DNA from: DATKXU01 sp035528905
GTDB lineage: Bacteria > Armatimonadota > UBA5829 > DTJY01
Reading direction: 5' to 3'
DNA: 64,000 bases
Assembly: GCA_035528905.1 (NCBI GenBank)
Contig: DATKXU010000002.1
Span: forward strand, 1 to 64,000
The notes under the pieces were generated by a model. That model worked only from the letters and a program-made list of their open reading frames with translations. It had not been told where the DNA came from and ran no database searches. Shown here piece by piece: positions 1-8,870 of the stretch (the first letter of the stretch is position 1; each line of letters opens with the position of its first letter). A program made the position numbers and the translations under genes.

Positions 1-66
1 CTTGAGATACTCCTTTCTCTTGCGCCTCACGATCTCTCTTACTGTAGGTGTGCTCATTTTCTCCAT
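1..66 (-). CDS. N-terminus of an insertion-sequence transposase (partial)
   Basis: Twenty-two codons are visible before the window edge. The peptide begins MEKMSTPTVREIV and ends in a basic RRKRKEYLK stretch, which resembles the start of integrase-type transposases that continue into an EYL(K/R)AS...GYHRK segment. That continuation lies outside the window. Met4 at position 57 is an alternative start with GGAG just upstream. The two imperfect direct repeats immediately upstream (82-138) look like transposase-binding repeats at an IS end, which supports the call. The assignment is inferred from very little sequence. Confidence 0.4.
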   Translation of the reverse strand, partial: MEKMSTPTVREIVRRKRKEYLK

Positions 67-81
67 GCCTCAGTTCTACGG

Positions 82-138
82 CAACATCCTTATCTGAGGC
101 AACGAATCAATTTCGCCAACATCTTTCCTGAGGCAATT
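82..138. repeat. Two imperfect direct repeats, probable IS terminus
   Basis: CAACATCCTTATCTGAGGCA at 82 recurs as CAACATCTTTCCTGAGGCA at 117, an offset of 35 bases. They sit between the divergent transposase start and the promoter of the next gene. Repeats like this inside an IS end usually bind transposase. No target-site duplication can be tested because the other end is outside the window. Confidence 0.45.
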
Positions 139-145
139 CGGTCTC

Positions 146-175
146 TTGACGATGCTGCTTCGCAGTGCGTATAAT
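146..175 (+). promoter_or_regulatory. Sigma70-type promoter of the epimerase gene
   Basis: TTGACG at 146-151, an 18-base spacer, TATAAT at 170-175. An ATG at 165 lies inside this promoter, so translation of the next gene must begin downstream of it. The promoter lies next to the IS end and might have been supplied by the insertion. Confidence 0.7.
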
Positions 176-212
176 CTGCATGGATGTATTTCATTCCCGC
201 CGGAGGAAAGCG

Positions 213-1148
213 ATGGAGCGAGCCCTGGTTACGGGCGGAGCAGGTTTCCTTGGATCTCATCTTTGCGACCTTCTTTTGGAAAAGTGCTACGCCGTGATGG
301 TCATGGATAACCTGATCACAGGGACGACGGCCAACATTGCCCACCATCTTGGAGACCCGAACTTCTCGTTCATCAAGTATGATGTTACCGAGTACCTCTA
401 CTCGAGGGAAAAGGCCGACTTCGTCTTCCATTTCGCGTCTCCGGCAAGTCCTATAGACTATCTCCAATATCCTATCCAGACCCTGAAGGTTGGTTCGCTT
501 GGGACGCACAAGACTCTCGGTTTGGCAAGCGCTCAGGGCGCGACATACGTGCTGGCTTCGACGTCCGAGGTCTATGGTGACCCGCTCGTCCATCCGCAGA
601 CGGAGGACTACTGGGGCAATGTGAACCCGGTAGGTCCGCGAGGAGTGTACGACGAGGCGAAGAGATTCGCCGAAGCTATGGTCATGGCGTACCATAAGGC
701 CCACGGGGTGGACACGAAGATCGCAAGAATCTTCAATACTTATGGCCCGCGCATGCGTGTCAACGACGGCCGGATCGTGCCTACGCTCATCAAGCAAGCA
801 TTGAACGGCGAGCCACTCACGGTCTACGGGGACGGCTCTCAGACCAGGAGCTTCTGCTACGTGTCGGATCTGATCGAGGGCATATACAGGTTGGCCCTTT
901 CCGACGAGCACGAGCCGGTGAACCTTGGGAATCCGGACGAGTACACCATTCTGGATTTTGCCAAGACGGTCATTCGAGTATCCGGGAGCAAGAGCAAGAT
1001 AGTCTTCTGCGAGATGCGGCCGGACGATCCACGTCGGCGCAGGCCGGATATCTCGAAAGGCGGGGCTCTGCTCGGTTGGGAGCCGAAGGTCGGCCTGGAA
1101 GAAGGGCTCCAGAAGACGATAGAGTGGTTCAAGACGAACATGGAGTAG
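213..1148 (+). CDS. SDR-family NAD-dependent epimerase, UDP-glucuronate decarboxylase-like
   Basis: Predicted 311-aa extended short-chain dehydrogenase. The NAD-binding GGAGFLG lies at residues 8-14. The catalytic Tyr146-xxx-Lys150 is in GVYDEAKR, preceded by an ASTSEVYGDP segment holding the catalytic Ser/Thr. The IARIFNTYGPRM, VYGDGSQTRSFCYV and PDDPRRRRPDI segments are typical of UDP-xylose synthase (UDP-glucuronate to UDP-xylose) and related NDP-sugar epimerases; the exact substrate cannot be fixed. The start at 213 was chosen because GGAGG lies 7 bases upstream and the longer in-frame start overlaps the promoter. A DUF362 gene follows. The role is probably supply of activated sugars for envelope polysaccharide. 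Confidence 0.85.
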   Translation: MERALVTGGAGFLGSHLCDLLLEKCYAVMVMDNLITGTTANIAHHLGDPNFSFIKYDVTEYLYSREKADFVFHFASPASPIDYLQYPIQTLKVGSLGTHKTLGLASAQGATYVLASTSEVYGDPLVHPQTEDYWGNVNPVGPRGVYDEAKRFAEAMVMAYHKAHGVDTKIARIFNTYGPRMRVNDGRIVPTLIKQALNGEPLTVYGDGSQTRSFCYVSDLIEGIYRLALSDEHEPVNLGNPDEYTILDFAKTVIRVSGSKSKIVFCEMRPDDPRRRRPDISKGGALLGWEPKVGLEEGLQKTIEWFKTNME

Positions 1149-1211
1149 GTTACCCGCCGGACGCTGTTGGCGGAGCTGATCCGATCCATAGGAGGAAGGC
1201 TGCATCTGGCA

Positions 1212-2426
1212 TTGCAGAGTAGCAGAGTCGCTATCAAGGGGATTGACCGCCCGATAGACGGGGAGGGAATACTCTCGGCCGTGCAGGATGCGGTGTCTCT
1301 CGCCTGCGCCCGCGAGCGGTTAGTCCGCGCGGGCAACTCAGTCGTCATCAAGCCGAATATCTTCGCCCCGCACCCCGCGCCTACAACTACCGATCCACGT
1401 GTTGTATCCGCCCTCATTCGAATCGCCTACGAAGCCGGCGCGGGCAACGTCATCGTCGCCGAGGGACGCAGCATCTCGACTGCGAAATACCGTGGTTCCC
1501 ACAATACGACTCGCGCTTGCGCCCGATTGATCGGCATGACCGATGCGGTGGAGGCCGCAGGCGGGAGAATGGTGTATCTGGAGGAAGACGAATTCGTGGA
1601 AGTGGAAGTGCCCGGCGGACTCGTGCTCAAGAGAGCGCACGTCCCGCGAACCTTACTCGATGCGGACGTACTGATTAACGCCCCGGTCCTGAAGGTGCAC
1701 TCGTTAACTTATGTTACTCTCGGCATCAAGAATCTCCACGGGCTGCTCTCGGATGAGGATAAGTTGTTCGGCCACAGCTACCGCGAGCTGCCGACCAAGC
1801 TTACGGACTTTCTCCGATTGCGCAAGCCTGATCTGACCTTGGTGGACGGCATTGCGGGCCAGGAGGCGGATCATGCGGAGGAAGGGCGTCCGGTGGATAT
1901 GGGCTTGATAATCGCCGGGCAGGATGTTGTAGCCGTTGATACGGTAGCGTCGGCGGTGATGGGATTTGACCCGTCTGACGTAGACACCATACGCCTTGCA
2001 GGCGAATACAGGCTTGGGGAGAGCGATCTGCCGGCGATACTAGTTCTAGGCGAGAGTGTCGAGAGCGTGCGGCGCCAGTTCGCAGGGCCCGACATTGACC
2101 TATCGCCGCGGCTCTTCCCCGGCGTGACGATTATCGCTGGTGATTACTGCCGCTCCTGTCAATACTATACGCGCCGCGGCCTGGACAGGCTGGCGAGGGC
2201 TGGGATACTCGACGGGAGCAGGGAGCTGACCATCATATTGGGAAAAGAACCGCCGGCCCCTGACCGGCTTCCTGGAAAGGTAATCATGCTGGGCGATTGC
2301 TGCCTGGCGTCCGGCTCCGTGAGACGCCTCAGAGACCACCTGTTACTGGAGGGCCGCCTCCACGCGGTATACGCGTGTCCCCCGATGGAATTCCGCATCC
2401 GCGCCCTTGAGATGCTAGGAGACTAA
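1212..2426 (+). CDS. DUF362 domain-containing protein
   Basis: The protein has the DUF362 core: SVVIKPNIF near the N-terminus, a DADVLINAPVLKVHSLTYVT segment, and GIKNLHGLLSDEDK. A Cys-bearing C-terminal part (DYCRSC, MLGDCC, YACPPME) could bind metal or an Fe-S cluster. The biochemical function of the family is poorly defined. The open frame extends up to a TTG at 1167, but AGGAGGAAGG at 1190-1199 favours initiation at CTG 1206 or TTG 1212, so the start is uncertain by up to 15 residues. It follows the epimerase by about 60 bases on the same strand and is probably co-transcribed. Confidence 0.75.
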   Translation: MQSSRVAIKGIDRPIDGEGILSAVQDAVSLACARERLVRAGNSVVIKPNIFAPHPAPTTTDPRVVSALIRIAYEAGAGNVIVAEGRSISTAKYRGSHNTTRACARLIGMTDAVEAAGGRMVYLEEDEFVEVEVPGGLVLKRAHVPRTLLDADVLINAPVLKVHSLTYVTLGIKNLHGLLSDEDKLFGHSYRELPTKLTDFLRLRKPDLTLVDGIAGQEADHAEEGRPVDMGLIIAGQDVVAVDTVASAVMGFDPSDVDTIRLAGEYRLGESDLPAILVLGESVESVRRQFAGPDIDLSPRLFPGVTIIAGDYCRSCQYYTRRGLDRLARAGILDGSRELTIILGKEPPAPDRLPGKVIMLGDCCLASGSVRRLRDHLLLEGRLHAVYACPPMEFRIRALEMLGD

Positions 2427-2480
2427 CGCGAGCCGGCGGACCGGTTGCGTCATGTAGTATCCGCCGCGTGCTCGTGCACG

Positions 2481-3401
2481 TCAGAGCTTGATCGAGAAGA
2501 TTCTAGGCCCGTTGCGGAGAACGTCATCCCCGGCACTGATTCCTACCGCCGCGCCGACCAGTACATCCGACGGAAAGTGAGCCGACTTCCGAACTCGCGC
2601 AATGCCCACCGCGGTCGCCAGTCCGTAGTACAGCCACTTCTGCTTTGGGTGGCGCTTCGCAAGGACGGTGGCGACTGCGAAGGCGGAAGCGGTGTGTCCT
2701 GATGGGAAGGAGGTATACCCCTTGCGAGTGCCGGGGCCTGCGAACTCTCCCTCATCGGAGACTACGGGACGGGCTCTGCCGGCCAGCGCTTTCATGCCTC
2801 CAGTCATGATCGCCGCGTTAACCAGCGCCGACAGTGCCATCTTGGCCGTGTCCTTGTCGTCCTTGCTTCCCGTGAAATACATGCCTCCGATAAGCGGGAG
2901 GAGAAACCCCGGGCTGCCGAGGCTGTTGACGGTCTTGGTGAGCCCATCGGCAGGGTGCTCCGGCGGGATGCGCGGGACGGCTCTCGCTAGCGCATTGTCC
3001 AGCGGTATCACGATGAGGCCGGCGGCGGCGAGCTTTAGGGGAAAACCGTTTCGGCCGGACCGCCTTGTCTTGAAAGGCAGGCTCTGTCCCGCGCTGGGCG
3101 TCGCGTCAGGGTTGGTTGTGGTGCTGAGCTGGCTATCGCTGGCCGCTGGCGATACCACCAATACCGGTCCGTCCTGCTGTGGCTCACCAGCGGGCAAGTT
3201 ATCAACGGCCGGAGCACTGGCAGCAAGCTCGGGGCGGAGGTCTGTTGTGCCCAAACTCGGTTCGGGCTGAGCAGTTTCATCGGTGGCTGCGGAAATAGGG
3301 AGGCTGAATAACAATGTAAGAGCCAGCACGAGAGAGGGCAAGCACACCCATCGGACGCGTGCGGTGCCTGCCCCATGCGGCATAGCAACCCGTTGGAACA
3401 T
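2481..3401 (-). CDS. Exported PAP2-family phosphatase
   Basis: A 306-aa protein with an N-terminal hydrophobic signal (LPSLVLALTLLFSLPISA), a roughly 100-residue Ser/Pro/Thr-rich linker and a C-terminal PAP2 domain. The three phosphatase motifs are visible: KALAGRARP (motif 1), FPSGHTASAF (motif 2) and RKSAHFPSDVLVG (motif 3, with His and Asp). The family dephosphorylates lipid phosphates such as undecaprenyl pyrophosphate or phosphatidic acid at the outer face of the membrane. AAGGAG precedes the ATG at 3401. It lies downstream of the phosphate-transport operon on the same strand, about 135 bases away, so a link to phosphate recovery is possible but unproven. Confidence 0.88.
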   Translation of the reverse strand: MFQRVAMPHGAGTARVRWVCLPSLVLALTLLFSLPISAATDETAQPEPSLGTTDLRPELAASAPAVDNLPAGEPQQDGPVLVVSPAASDSQLSTTTNPDATPSAGQSLPFKTRRSGRNGFPLKLAAAGLIVIPLDNALARAVPRIPPEHPADGLTKTVNSLGSPGFLLPLIGGMYFTGSKDDKDTAKMALSALVNAAIMTGGMKALAGRARPVVSDEGEFAGPGTRKGYTSFPSGHTASAFAVATVLAKRHPKQKWLYYGLATAVGIARVRKSAHFPSDVLVGAAVGISAGDDVLRNGPRIFSIKL

Positions 3402-3536
3402 GGAAAAACACTCCTTCCTACGACGCCATACGCAGGGAGCCGCGCGATGGTTCCGGGTAGCATCATCTGACGGCTACTAGTAGTCGGCTATCGCTCATCA
3501 ACTTCGACGCCGTCAGCCGCTTCCCCAACGTCAGAG

Positions 3537-4547
3537 CTATCTAAGGATCAGGTGCAGAATTGCGTAGGCAACAGCACCAAGGGCGGTCGAGACCGGCAGC
3601 GTCATCAGCCACGCCAGCACAATCTGTCCTACGATCCCCCAGCGAACGTCCGTCAGCCGCTTGGCGGAGCCAACGCCCATTATCGCTGAGGAGACGACAT
3701 GGGTCGTGCTTACGGGGGCATGCCATAGGGTCGCGCCCAGCACTACAAGCGCGGCCGCGGTTTCGGACGCGAACCCGTGGACCGGCTGCAGCCCGATGAC
3801 TTTCTTGCCTATCGTCTTTATGATCCTCCAGCCGCCGGCGGCCGTCCCGAAAGCCATCGCCGTTGCGCAAGATATCTTGACCCACAAGGGAACGGTCACT
3901 GCGGGGAGCAGCCCACCGACGACCAGTGCCATGGTGATAATGCCCATTGATTTCTGAGCATCGTTCGAGCCATGGGTGAGGGCCATAAAACTTGCCGAAA
4001 CGATCTGGAGCACTTTGAAATACTTGTTCAACCGAGATGGCGCCTGCTGCGCGAAGATATTCATGACCAACACCATGAGAAACGCCCCCGCGATGAATCC
4101 CACAATCGGCGACATGATCAAGAATGCGAATATCTTGGTGAGGCCCGGCGCGTTCAACACGCCTATACCTCGGGCGGCGACGGCGGCGCCGATGACTCCG
4201 CCTATCAGCGCGTGCGACGAGCTGCTCGGCAGCCCCAGCCGCCAGGTGATCAGATTCCAGGTGATCGCACCGACGAGCGCGGCCAGCACGAGGGTCTGTC
4301 CTGCCTTACCGGATACCAGCGCTGGCTCAACTATGCCTTTCCCGATGGTTTCGGCGACCCCGGTCCAGATCATCGCTCCGGCAAAGTTCAGGGCGGCGGA
4401 GAGGAAGATGGCGTTTCTGATAGAGAGCGCGCGGGTGAGTATTGAGGTGGCAATGGCGTTTGCGGTATCGTGGAAACCGTTGATGAAGTCGAAGACGAGG
4501 GCGAACAGAACTACCGCGCCGATGAACACGTAGGTTGCATCAGGCAT
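3537..4547 (-). CDS. PiT-family inorganic phosphate transporter
   Basis: A 336-aa multi-spanning protein with both halves of the PiT signature: DFINGFHDTANAIATS near the N-terminus and ALTHGSNDAQKSMG in the middle. It carries out low-affinity cation-coupled phosphate uptake. Its start overlaps the end of the upstream DUF47 gene by 8 bases, so translation is probably coupled. The standard bacterial arrangement of PiT with a DUF47/PhoU-like regulator is present, here with two regulators. Confidence 0.93.
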   Translation of the reverse strand: MPDATYVFIGAVVLFALVFDFINGFHDTANAIATSILTRALSIRNAIFLSAALNFAGAMIWTGVAETIGKGIVEPALVSGKAGQTLVLAALVGAITWNLITWRLGLPSSSSHALIGGVIGAAVAARGIGVLNAPGLTKIFAFLIMSPIVGFIAGAFLMVLVMNIFAQQAPSRLNKYFKVLQIVSASFMALTHGSNDAQKSMGIITMALVVGGLLPAVTVPLWVKISCATAMAFGTAAGGWRIIKTIGKKVIGLQPVHGFASETAAALVVLGATLWHAPVSTTHVVSSAIMGVGSAKRLTDVRWGIVGQIVLAWLMTLPVSTALGAVAYAILHLILR

Positions 4548-5169
4548 TCTTCACCACTATGCTTTCCAACACGTTGGCCACGTCCTCGCACCGATCCGTG
4601 GCAGTTTCGAGCCTGTCGAAAATCTCCTGCCACTTCACGATTTCGAGGGGCCTGGCTTCCTCCTTAAACAATCTGGCAAGAGCTTTGCGCTGAACCTGGT
4701 CGCCCTGGTGCTCGATCTCGTTAATCTCGATGCACGGATTCAAGATGCTCTCTATGTCTCGGAAGTCTGATAGGGCCGACACGCCCTTCTGGATCAACTT
4801 CGTGCCCTCGACCAGGAGCGCCGAGAGTTGGGCAGCTTCCTCGCGCGGCTTCTCGACGCCATACAACTTCATCCTGTCCGCGGCGGCCTCGATGTAGTCG
4901 AGTACGTCATCCATGCTGGACGCCAGAAGGTGTATATCCTCGCGGTCTATCGGTGTCACGAAACTGACGTTCAGGCGGCGACAGATGCCGTCGGTCGCAC
5001 CGTCAACCCGCTTCTCCATCTCTCGGAGCACGCGGGCCTTGTCGTCTATGTCCCGGTAGTCGGTAATGAGGTCGTGCAGGCAGCCTGCAGCTTCGACCAG
5101 CACCTGGGCTATCTCATCAAAAAGCTCGAAGAAGTTCTCTTCTCTGGGCATGAAGCGAAACGTTTTCAC
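4540..5169 (-). CDS. DUF47 (PhoU-like) regulator of phosphate transport, copy 2
   Basis: A 209-aa all-helical protein. It opens MKTFRFMPREENFFELFDE and carries RREDI-type and DDVLDYIEAAADRM segments typical of DUF47/PhoU-like proteins. The start is a GTG preceded by GGGGAG. DUF47 proteins sit beside PiT transporters and are thought to modulate their activity. It lies 12 bases after a homologous gene and overlaps the PiT start. The two copies share the N-terminal PR(E/Q)xxFFELF and the VTPIDREDIH/VTPLDREDIH and DYIEAAADRM motifs, so they arose by tandem duplication. Confidence 0.9.
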   Translation of the reverse strand: MKTFRFMPREENFFELFDEIAQVLVEAAGCLHDLITDYRDIDDKARVLREMEKRVDGATDGICRRLNVSFVTPIDREDIHLLASSMDDVLDYIEAAADRMKLYGVEKPREEAAQLSALLVEGTKLIQKGVSALSDFRDIESILNPCIEINEIEHQGDQVQRKALARLFKEEARPLEIVKWQEIFDRLETATDRCEDVANVLESIVVKNA

Positions 5170-5181
5170 GGTGCTCCCCGT

Positions 5182-5805
5182 CTATGCGTTCTTCAGTATT
5201 ATGGCCTCGAGTGTGTCCGCCACATCCTCGCACTTGTCTATAGCAGTCTCAATGTTGTTGTAAATCTCGCGCCACTTCAGCGCCTCTATTGGCCTATCGT
5301 CCATCTGAAACAGCTTTGCGAGAGCCGCCCTGTTTGCCTGATCGCCTTGGTTTTCGAGACGGTTGATCGCGACGCAGGCTTCGCGGATGGCCTCGGGCTG
5401 CCGCAGGTTGCGCAGGTTCCCCACGGCTTTCACTATCAGCTCAGTCGCCTCAGCGAGAATCTTAGACAGCTTGATTGCCGGCTCCGTCGGCTCTTTGATC
5501 TCGTAGAGGACCATTCTGTCGGCGGCAGCCTCGATGTAGTCAAGTATATCGTCCAGCGCGCTTACCAGCGCGTGGATGTCCTCGCGGTCTAGAGGCGTGA
5601 CGAACGTCATGTTCAGCTTCTTCATGATCTCATGTGCGATCTCGTCGGCATCGTGCTCGGTCGCCTTGATCTTGAAAGCCGCGTCCTCGACGTTCTTGAA
5701 ATCCCCCATAAGCGCAGCAAGGCTCTGGGCTCCCCCATTAACCGTCCTAACCTGCTTCTCAAAGAGTTCGAAGAATGATTCCTGTCTGGGCAGAATTCTA
5801 ATCAT
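5182..5805 (-). CDS. DUF47 (PhoU-like) regulator of phosphate transport, copy 1
   Basis: First gene of the three-gene phosphate-uptake operon and 207 aa from the chosen start. MIRILPRQESFFELF aligns with the start of the neighbouring paralogue, and a G-rich Shine-Dalgarno (GGGGG) lies upstream, so ATG at 5805 is preferred over an in-frame ATG at 5838. It has VTPLDREDIHALVSALDDIL and DYIEAAADRMVLYEI. The role is inferred from the family: control of the adjacent PiT transporter, possibly through phosphate- or metal-dependent contact. Confidence 0.9.
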   Translation of the reverse strand: MIRILPRQESFFELFEKQVRTVNGGAQSLAALMGDFKNVEDAAFKIKATEHDADEIAHEIMKKLNMTFVTPLDREDIHALVSALDDILDYIEAAADRMVLYEIKEPTEPAIKLSKILAEATELIVKAVGNLRNLRQPEAIREACVAINRLENQGDQANRAALAKLFQMDDRPIEALKWREIYNNIETAIDKCEDVADTLEAIILKNA

Positions 5806-6115
5806 ACAAACCCCCGATACCGGCGTTCCTTGAGTCAAAACAAAAGGCCAGCTTGTCCCACCTGCTGACCCTTAGCAACAAATCCCTGCGCAATGTCTTC
5901 ATGGATGAGAATACCAACCCTATGACTGTCTACCGACCCGAAGCATTATATCAGCCGCGCCCGCATGCGTCAACAGGGGTGAAGATTGAAACTTGGCGAG
6001 GTTTTGGCGTGGCTGAAAAGCTGGTATAATGGCTGAGGCTTCCCCTGAGAAAGTGCCTGTTGGGTGCTTGAGCGATTGCAGAGGGAGCCAAGCTGAGACG
6101 GAAGAGATCGTGACG

Positions 6116-6682
6116 ATGGTCGGCTTGAAGCGCGGTGCGCTGCGGATCGGAAAATACAGGCTCGCTTTTGGATACTTCATCGGCGTAGTGTGTCTTGCAC
6201 TCGCTAGGGAGGAACTCTTTCTTCCCGGCGTGGCCATAGCTTTCTCTGGGATTGCTTTTCGGCTTTGGTCGGCTGGATGTATAGACAAGAATCGGTGTCT
6301 TGCAATGGGTGGGCCGTATGCGTTGTGCAGGAATCCTCTTTACCTTGGCAGCTTCATCATGGGAATCGGTGCAGTGCTCGCAGTCCGCGTGTGGTGGCTG
6401 TTGGTGGTGTATGTTATCGGGTTTGCGGTTTTCTACTGGCCAACCATCTTGAGGGAAGAGCGAGCCCTTGCGGCCAAGTTCGGAGATGAGTATTCGGCGT
6501 ATCGCGGGCAGGTTCCCTCGTTTGTGCCTCGGAAGGTGCGTCTGGAAGACAATGGCTTCTCAATTTCAAACGTGCTGCGCAATCGCGAGCACCTGTATGC
6601 TCTGGCATCGCTGGCATTCCTGGTGCTGCTGGAAGCGGCAGAGGAACTTCGGAGCTTCTTCGCCCACCACGGCGGACTTTAG
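6116..6682 (+). CDS. Isoprenylcysteine carboxyl methyltransferase-family membrane methyltransferase
   Basis: A membrane protein of about 188 aa. The C-terminal SAM-binding region shows GGPYALCRNPLYLGSFIMGIG and REERALAAKFGDEYSAYRGQVPSFVPR, the pattern of the ICMT/phospholipid methyltransferase superfamily. In bacteria these enzymes methylate diverse small or lipid substrates, and the substrate here is unknown. The frame is open back to 6029, but that ATG overlaps a TATAAT (6025-6030), so initiation must be further in. ATG 6116 with GGAAGAG upstream is the best site, and GTG 6110 is possible. It appears monocistronic. Confidence 0.8.
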   Translation: MVGLKRGALRIGKYRLAFGYFIGVVCLALAREELFLPGVAIAFSGIAFRLWSAGCIDKNRCLAMGGPYALCRNPLYLGSFIMGIGAVLAVRVWWLLVVYVIGFAVFYWPTILREERALAAKFGDEYSAYRGQVPSFVPRKVRLEDNGFSISNVLRNREHLYALASLAFLVLLEAAEELRSFFAHHGGL

Positions 6683-6788
6683 CATAGCCGCTGCTTCTAC
6701 CTCAAAGCCACGTCCGCATCTCGTCTGGGCCGTAGTACGCGAATGGCTTTCCCAGGCAGTGGTTCCTCGGTGCTGCTGATGCAAGGGA

Positions 6789-8213
6789 TCAGGCGCTGGG
6801 ATTGGAGTTCAGGACTATGCTGAACGTCGTGCCCGCGCCCTCTCTGCTCTCCACGGTTATTGTGCCGCCATGGGCCTCCACTATGCTGTGCACTATTGAC
6901 AGGCCGAGGCCTGTGCCTTCCGCTGTGAAGGCGCGCGCGTTACCGCCTCGATAGAACTCGTCGAAGATTCTAGTTTGGTCCTCCTCAGCGATGCCGATCC
7001 CTGAATCCGAAACCTCGATCTCCACTGCGGTACCTCTGTGGCCTATTCGCACCTCCACAACGCTTTCCTCGCGCGAATACTTGATGGCGTTCGTGAGCAG
7101 GTTGGTCAGAAGCTCCTTTAGTCCTTCCGGGTCCCCTTGTACCTCGGGGAGCTCGGAAGACACTTCCGTGGTTACGCGTATCTGCCTGGCCTCAGCCTGC
7201 GGAGCGAGCAGCCGGACGATGTCATCCAGTGTCGAGCGGAGATCAACGGCGGACCACTGGGCGGAGAGCTTCGCGTCTCTTGCGGATGCCAGTACGAGAA
7301 GATCGCGCGCCACGTCCAAGAGCTCATGTGTCCGGATTCTGGCCCTGTCTACCATTTCGCGGGGTTGCTCCGGGATTTCACCCGCAAGGCCCTCGGAGAC
7401 GGCGCGAAGCAAGCCGTCAATTGCTGCAAGAGGTGACCGGAGCTCGTGCGCCACCTTGCGGGCGTACGCTGATTTTGCCCTTTCGGTCTCAGCCAGCTTG
7501 TCATAGGCTATGCGCAGCCTCTGGGCGTCGTCCGTGGTCTGCTGTGACAGAGCCATCACCTGGTCTTCTCGCCACCTGAGGCGCGCGGTGATGGAAGTAG
7601 CGAGGTAGACTGTCACATAAAGTGCGCTGGCCAGAACCCAGCCCGCGGCGAAGACGAGTATCCCGCTCCGATGCAGCCCGTGGACCTGCATCCCGATTGG
7701 GGACTCGTAGTGTGGCAGTATTCCGTAGTACTCTCCAGCCCCTATTGTTGCAAAGATGAGCACTGCCACGGTGGCTTGGGCGAATGCGGCCCTCGCGGAC
7801 AGCAGAATACTGGCGATTACCATGTGGAAGACGAAGTAGAAGCAGAAAAGGTTCTCAACGCCGCCTGAGAGGTGAATCAGCGCACCGAGCATGACCAGAT
7901 CGCACAAGATCTGCGCGTTGGCCAGCCCATACGATATGCGCTCCAGATACCTCGTCCCAGCGCGATTGGCGCGTTGCCAGGCGATGTAGAAGAGAACGTT
8001 GTAAGTGGGGATCGCGAAGGCTGTCAGAAGCAGGCGGTTCCATGGAAGTGCGGAGACGAAGACGGACCGTGCGATCAGGATTGTGGTCGCCACGCCGACG
8101 AACGCGAACCAGCGCAGCAGGATAAGCCAGCGAATCCGCTCCGCGAGCTCTACCTGCGATAGACTTGGACCTTCGCGCGCGCTGGAATCTCGCAATCCGC
8201 TGCTGCCTTCCAT
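6789..8213 (-). CDS. Membrane sensor histidine kinase
   Basis: About 474 aa. The N-terminal half has roughly six hydrophobic segments (residues 25-210) and no obvious extracellular domain or HAMP domain. It is followed by a coiled segment, HisKA with the phospho-acceptor His256 in KVAHELRSPLAA, and a HATPase with N-box (LTNLLTNAIKYSRE), G1 (SDSGIGIAEED), F-box (FDEFYRGG) and G2 (GTGLGLSIV). ATG 8213 was chosen over GTG 8219 because of the AGGGAT spacing. The start is 10 bases after the response-regulator stop, so the two form an operon with the regulator first. The signal is unknown. Confidence 0.9.
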   Translation of the reverse strand: MEGSSGLRDSSAREGPSLSQVELAERIRWLILLRWFAFVGVATTILIARSVFVSALPWNRLLLTAFAIPTYNVLFYIAWQRANRAGTRYLERISYGLANAQILCDLVMLGALIHLSGGVENLFCFYFVFHMVIASILLSARAAFAQATVAVLIFATIGAGEYYGILPHYESPIGMQVHGLHRSGILVFAAGWVLASALYVTVYLATSITARLRWREDQVMALSQQTTDDAQRLRIAYDKLAETERAKSAYARKVAHELRSPLAAIDGLLRAVSEGLAGEIPEQPREMVDRARIRTHELLDVARDLLVLASARDAKLSAQWSAVDLRSTLDDIVRLLAPQAEARQIRVTTEVSSELPEVQGDPEGLKELLTNLLTNAIKYSREESVVEVRIGHRGTAVEIEVSDSGIGIAEEDQTRIFDEFYRGGNARAFTAEGTGLGLSIVHSIVEAHGGTITVESREGAGTTFSIVLNSNPSA

Positions 8214-8223
8214 GCCCACATCC

Positions 8224-8637
8224 CTATGCAGAACTGCCGAGGATTGACTCTATCTTCCGAAACAACTCGTCGGGATCGAACGGCTTGTCGAGAAATCCCT
8301 GGACCGGGAGGTAGTCACCCGTTTCGTCTGCGTCCCCCTCGCGAAATCGAATGCCTGTTGTAGTGTGAATGGAGGTCAGGATTATCACCGGCATGTTGCG
8401 AAGAGCAGCGTCCGCGTGGTGCCTGATGCGCGAGACCCACTGGAACCCCTCTGTGCCGTGCGGCATCATCACGTCGAGAACTACGACGTCAGGTCTTCCC
8501 TGTTCGGCGAGCCGGAACCCTTCCTCGGGCTCCGATGCAGTCAGTACCTCAAAGCCGCGGCTTTGCAGAAACAGCCTCGAAGTGGTCAACACATCCTGGT
8601 CATCGTCTATGACCAATACCTTAGCTTTTGCTGACAT
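8224..8637 (-). CDS. Single-domain response regulator
   Basis: A 137-aa CheY-like receiver without an output domain. VLVIDDDQD supplies the acidic pocket, VVVLDVMMP the phospho-acceptor Asp55, ILTS the conserved Thr/Ser, and FLDKPFDPDEL the conserved Lys. ATG 8637 (MSAKAKVLV) is preferred over the in-frame ATG at 8652, where AAAGG would abut the start. It lies immediately upstream of the histidine kinase and is presumably its partner. With no DNA-binding domain it probably acts by protein-protein contact or in a phosphorelay. Confidence 0.9.
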   Translation of the reverse strand: MSAKAKVLVIDDDQDVLTTSRLFLQSRGFEVLTASEPEEGFRLAEQGRPDVVVLDVMMPHGTEGFQWVSRIRHHADAALRNMPVIILTSIHTTTGIRFREGDADETGDYLPVQGFLDKPFDPDELFRKIESILGSSA

Positions 8638-8745
8638 ATGCGGCGGCCACATCCTTTCGGCGAGTAATTGCTCACAGGAGCGAAGTGTGAAGTCCTACGG
8701 TTGTAACTGATATGGTATCCGCAGTTCGGCGACATGTCAAGGGCT

Positions 8746-8784
8746 ATTGCAGCCGCGTATTGCAGCCGCGTATTGCAGCCGCGT
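8746..8784. repeat. Three perfect tandem copies of a 13-bp unit
   Basis: ATTGCAGCCGCGT is repeated three times without a mismatch, ending 23 bases before the -35 box of the tRNA-Glu promoter. It could be slippage-generated or bind a regulator. Nothing further can be said. Confidence 0.85.
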
Positions 8785-8807
8785 GGGTCGTTCGGCCGGC
8801 CCGCGCG

Positions 8808-8836
8808 TTGACACCTGCGCGGTGTGATGGTATAAT
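8808..8836 (+). promoter_or_regulatory. Consensus promoter of tRNA-Glu
   Basis: TTGACA at 8808-8813, a 17-base spacer, TATAAT at 8831-8836. This is a perfect sigma70-type match about 35 bases before the mature tRNA 5' end. Confidence 0.85.
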
Positions 8837-8870
8837 GTGCCATTAGACAAGTAGACATCAGGTCTTTCGC

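Noticed and set aside
90..1205. Long minus-strand open frame opposite the epimerase
   Set aside because: It is antisense to a protein with all catalytic motifs, has no recognisable domain and no ribosome-binding site.
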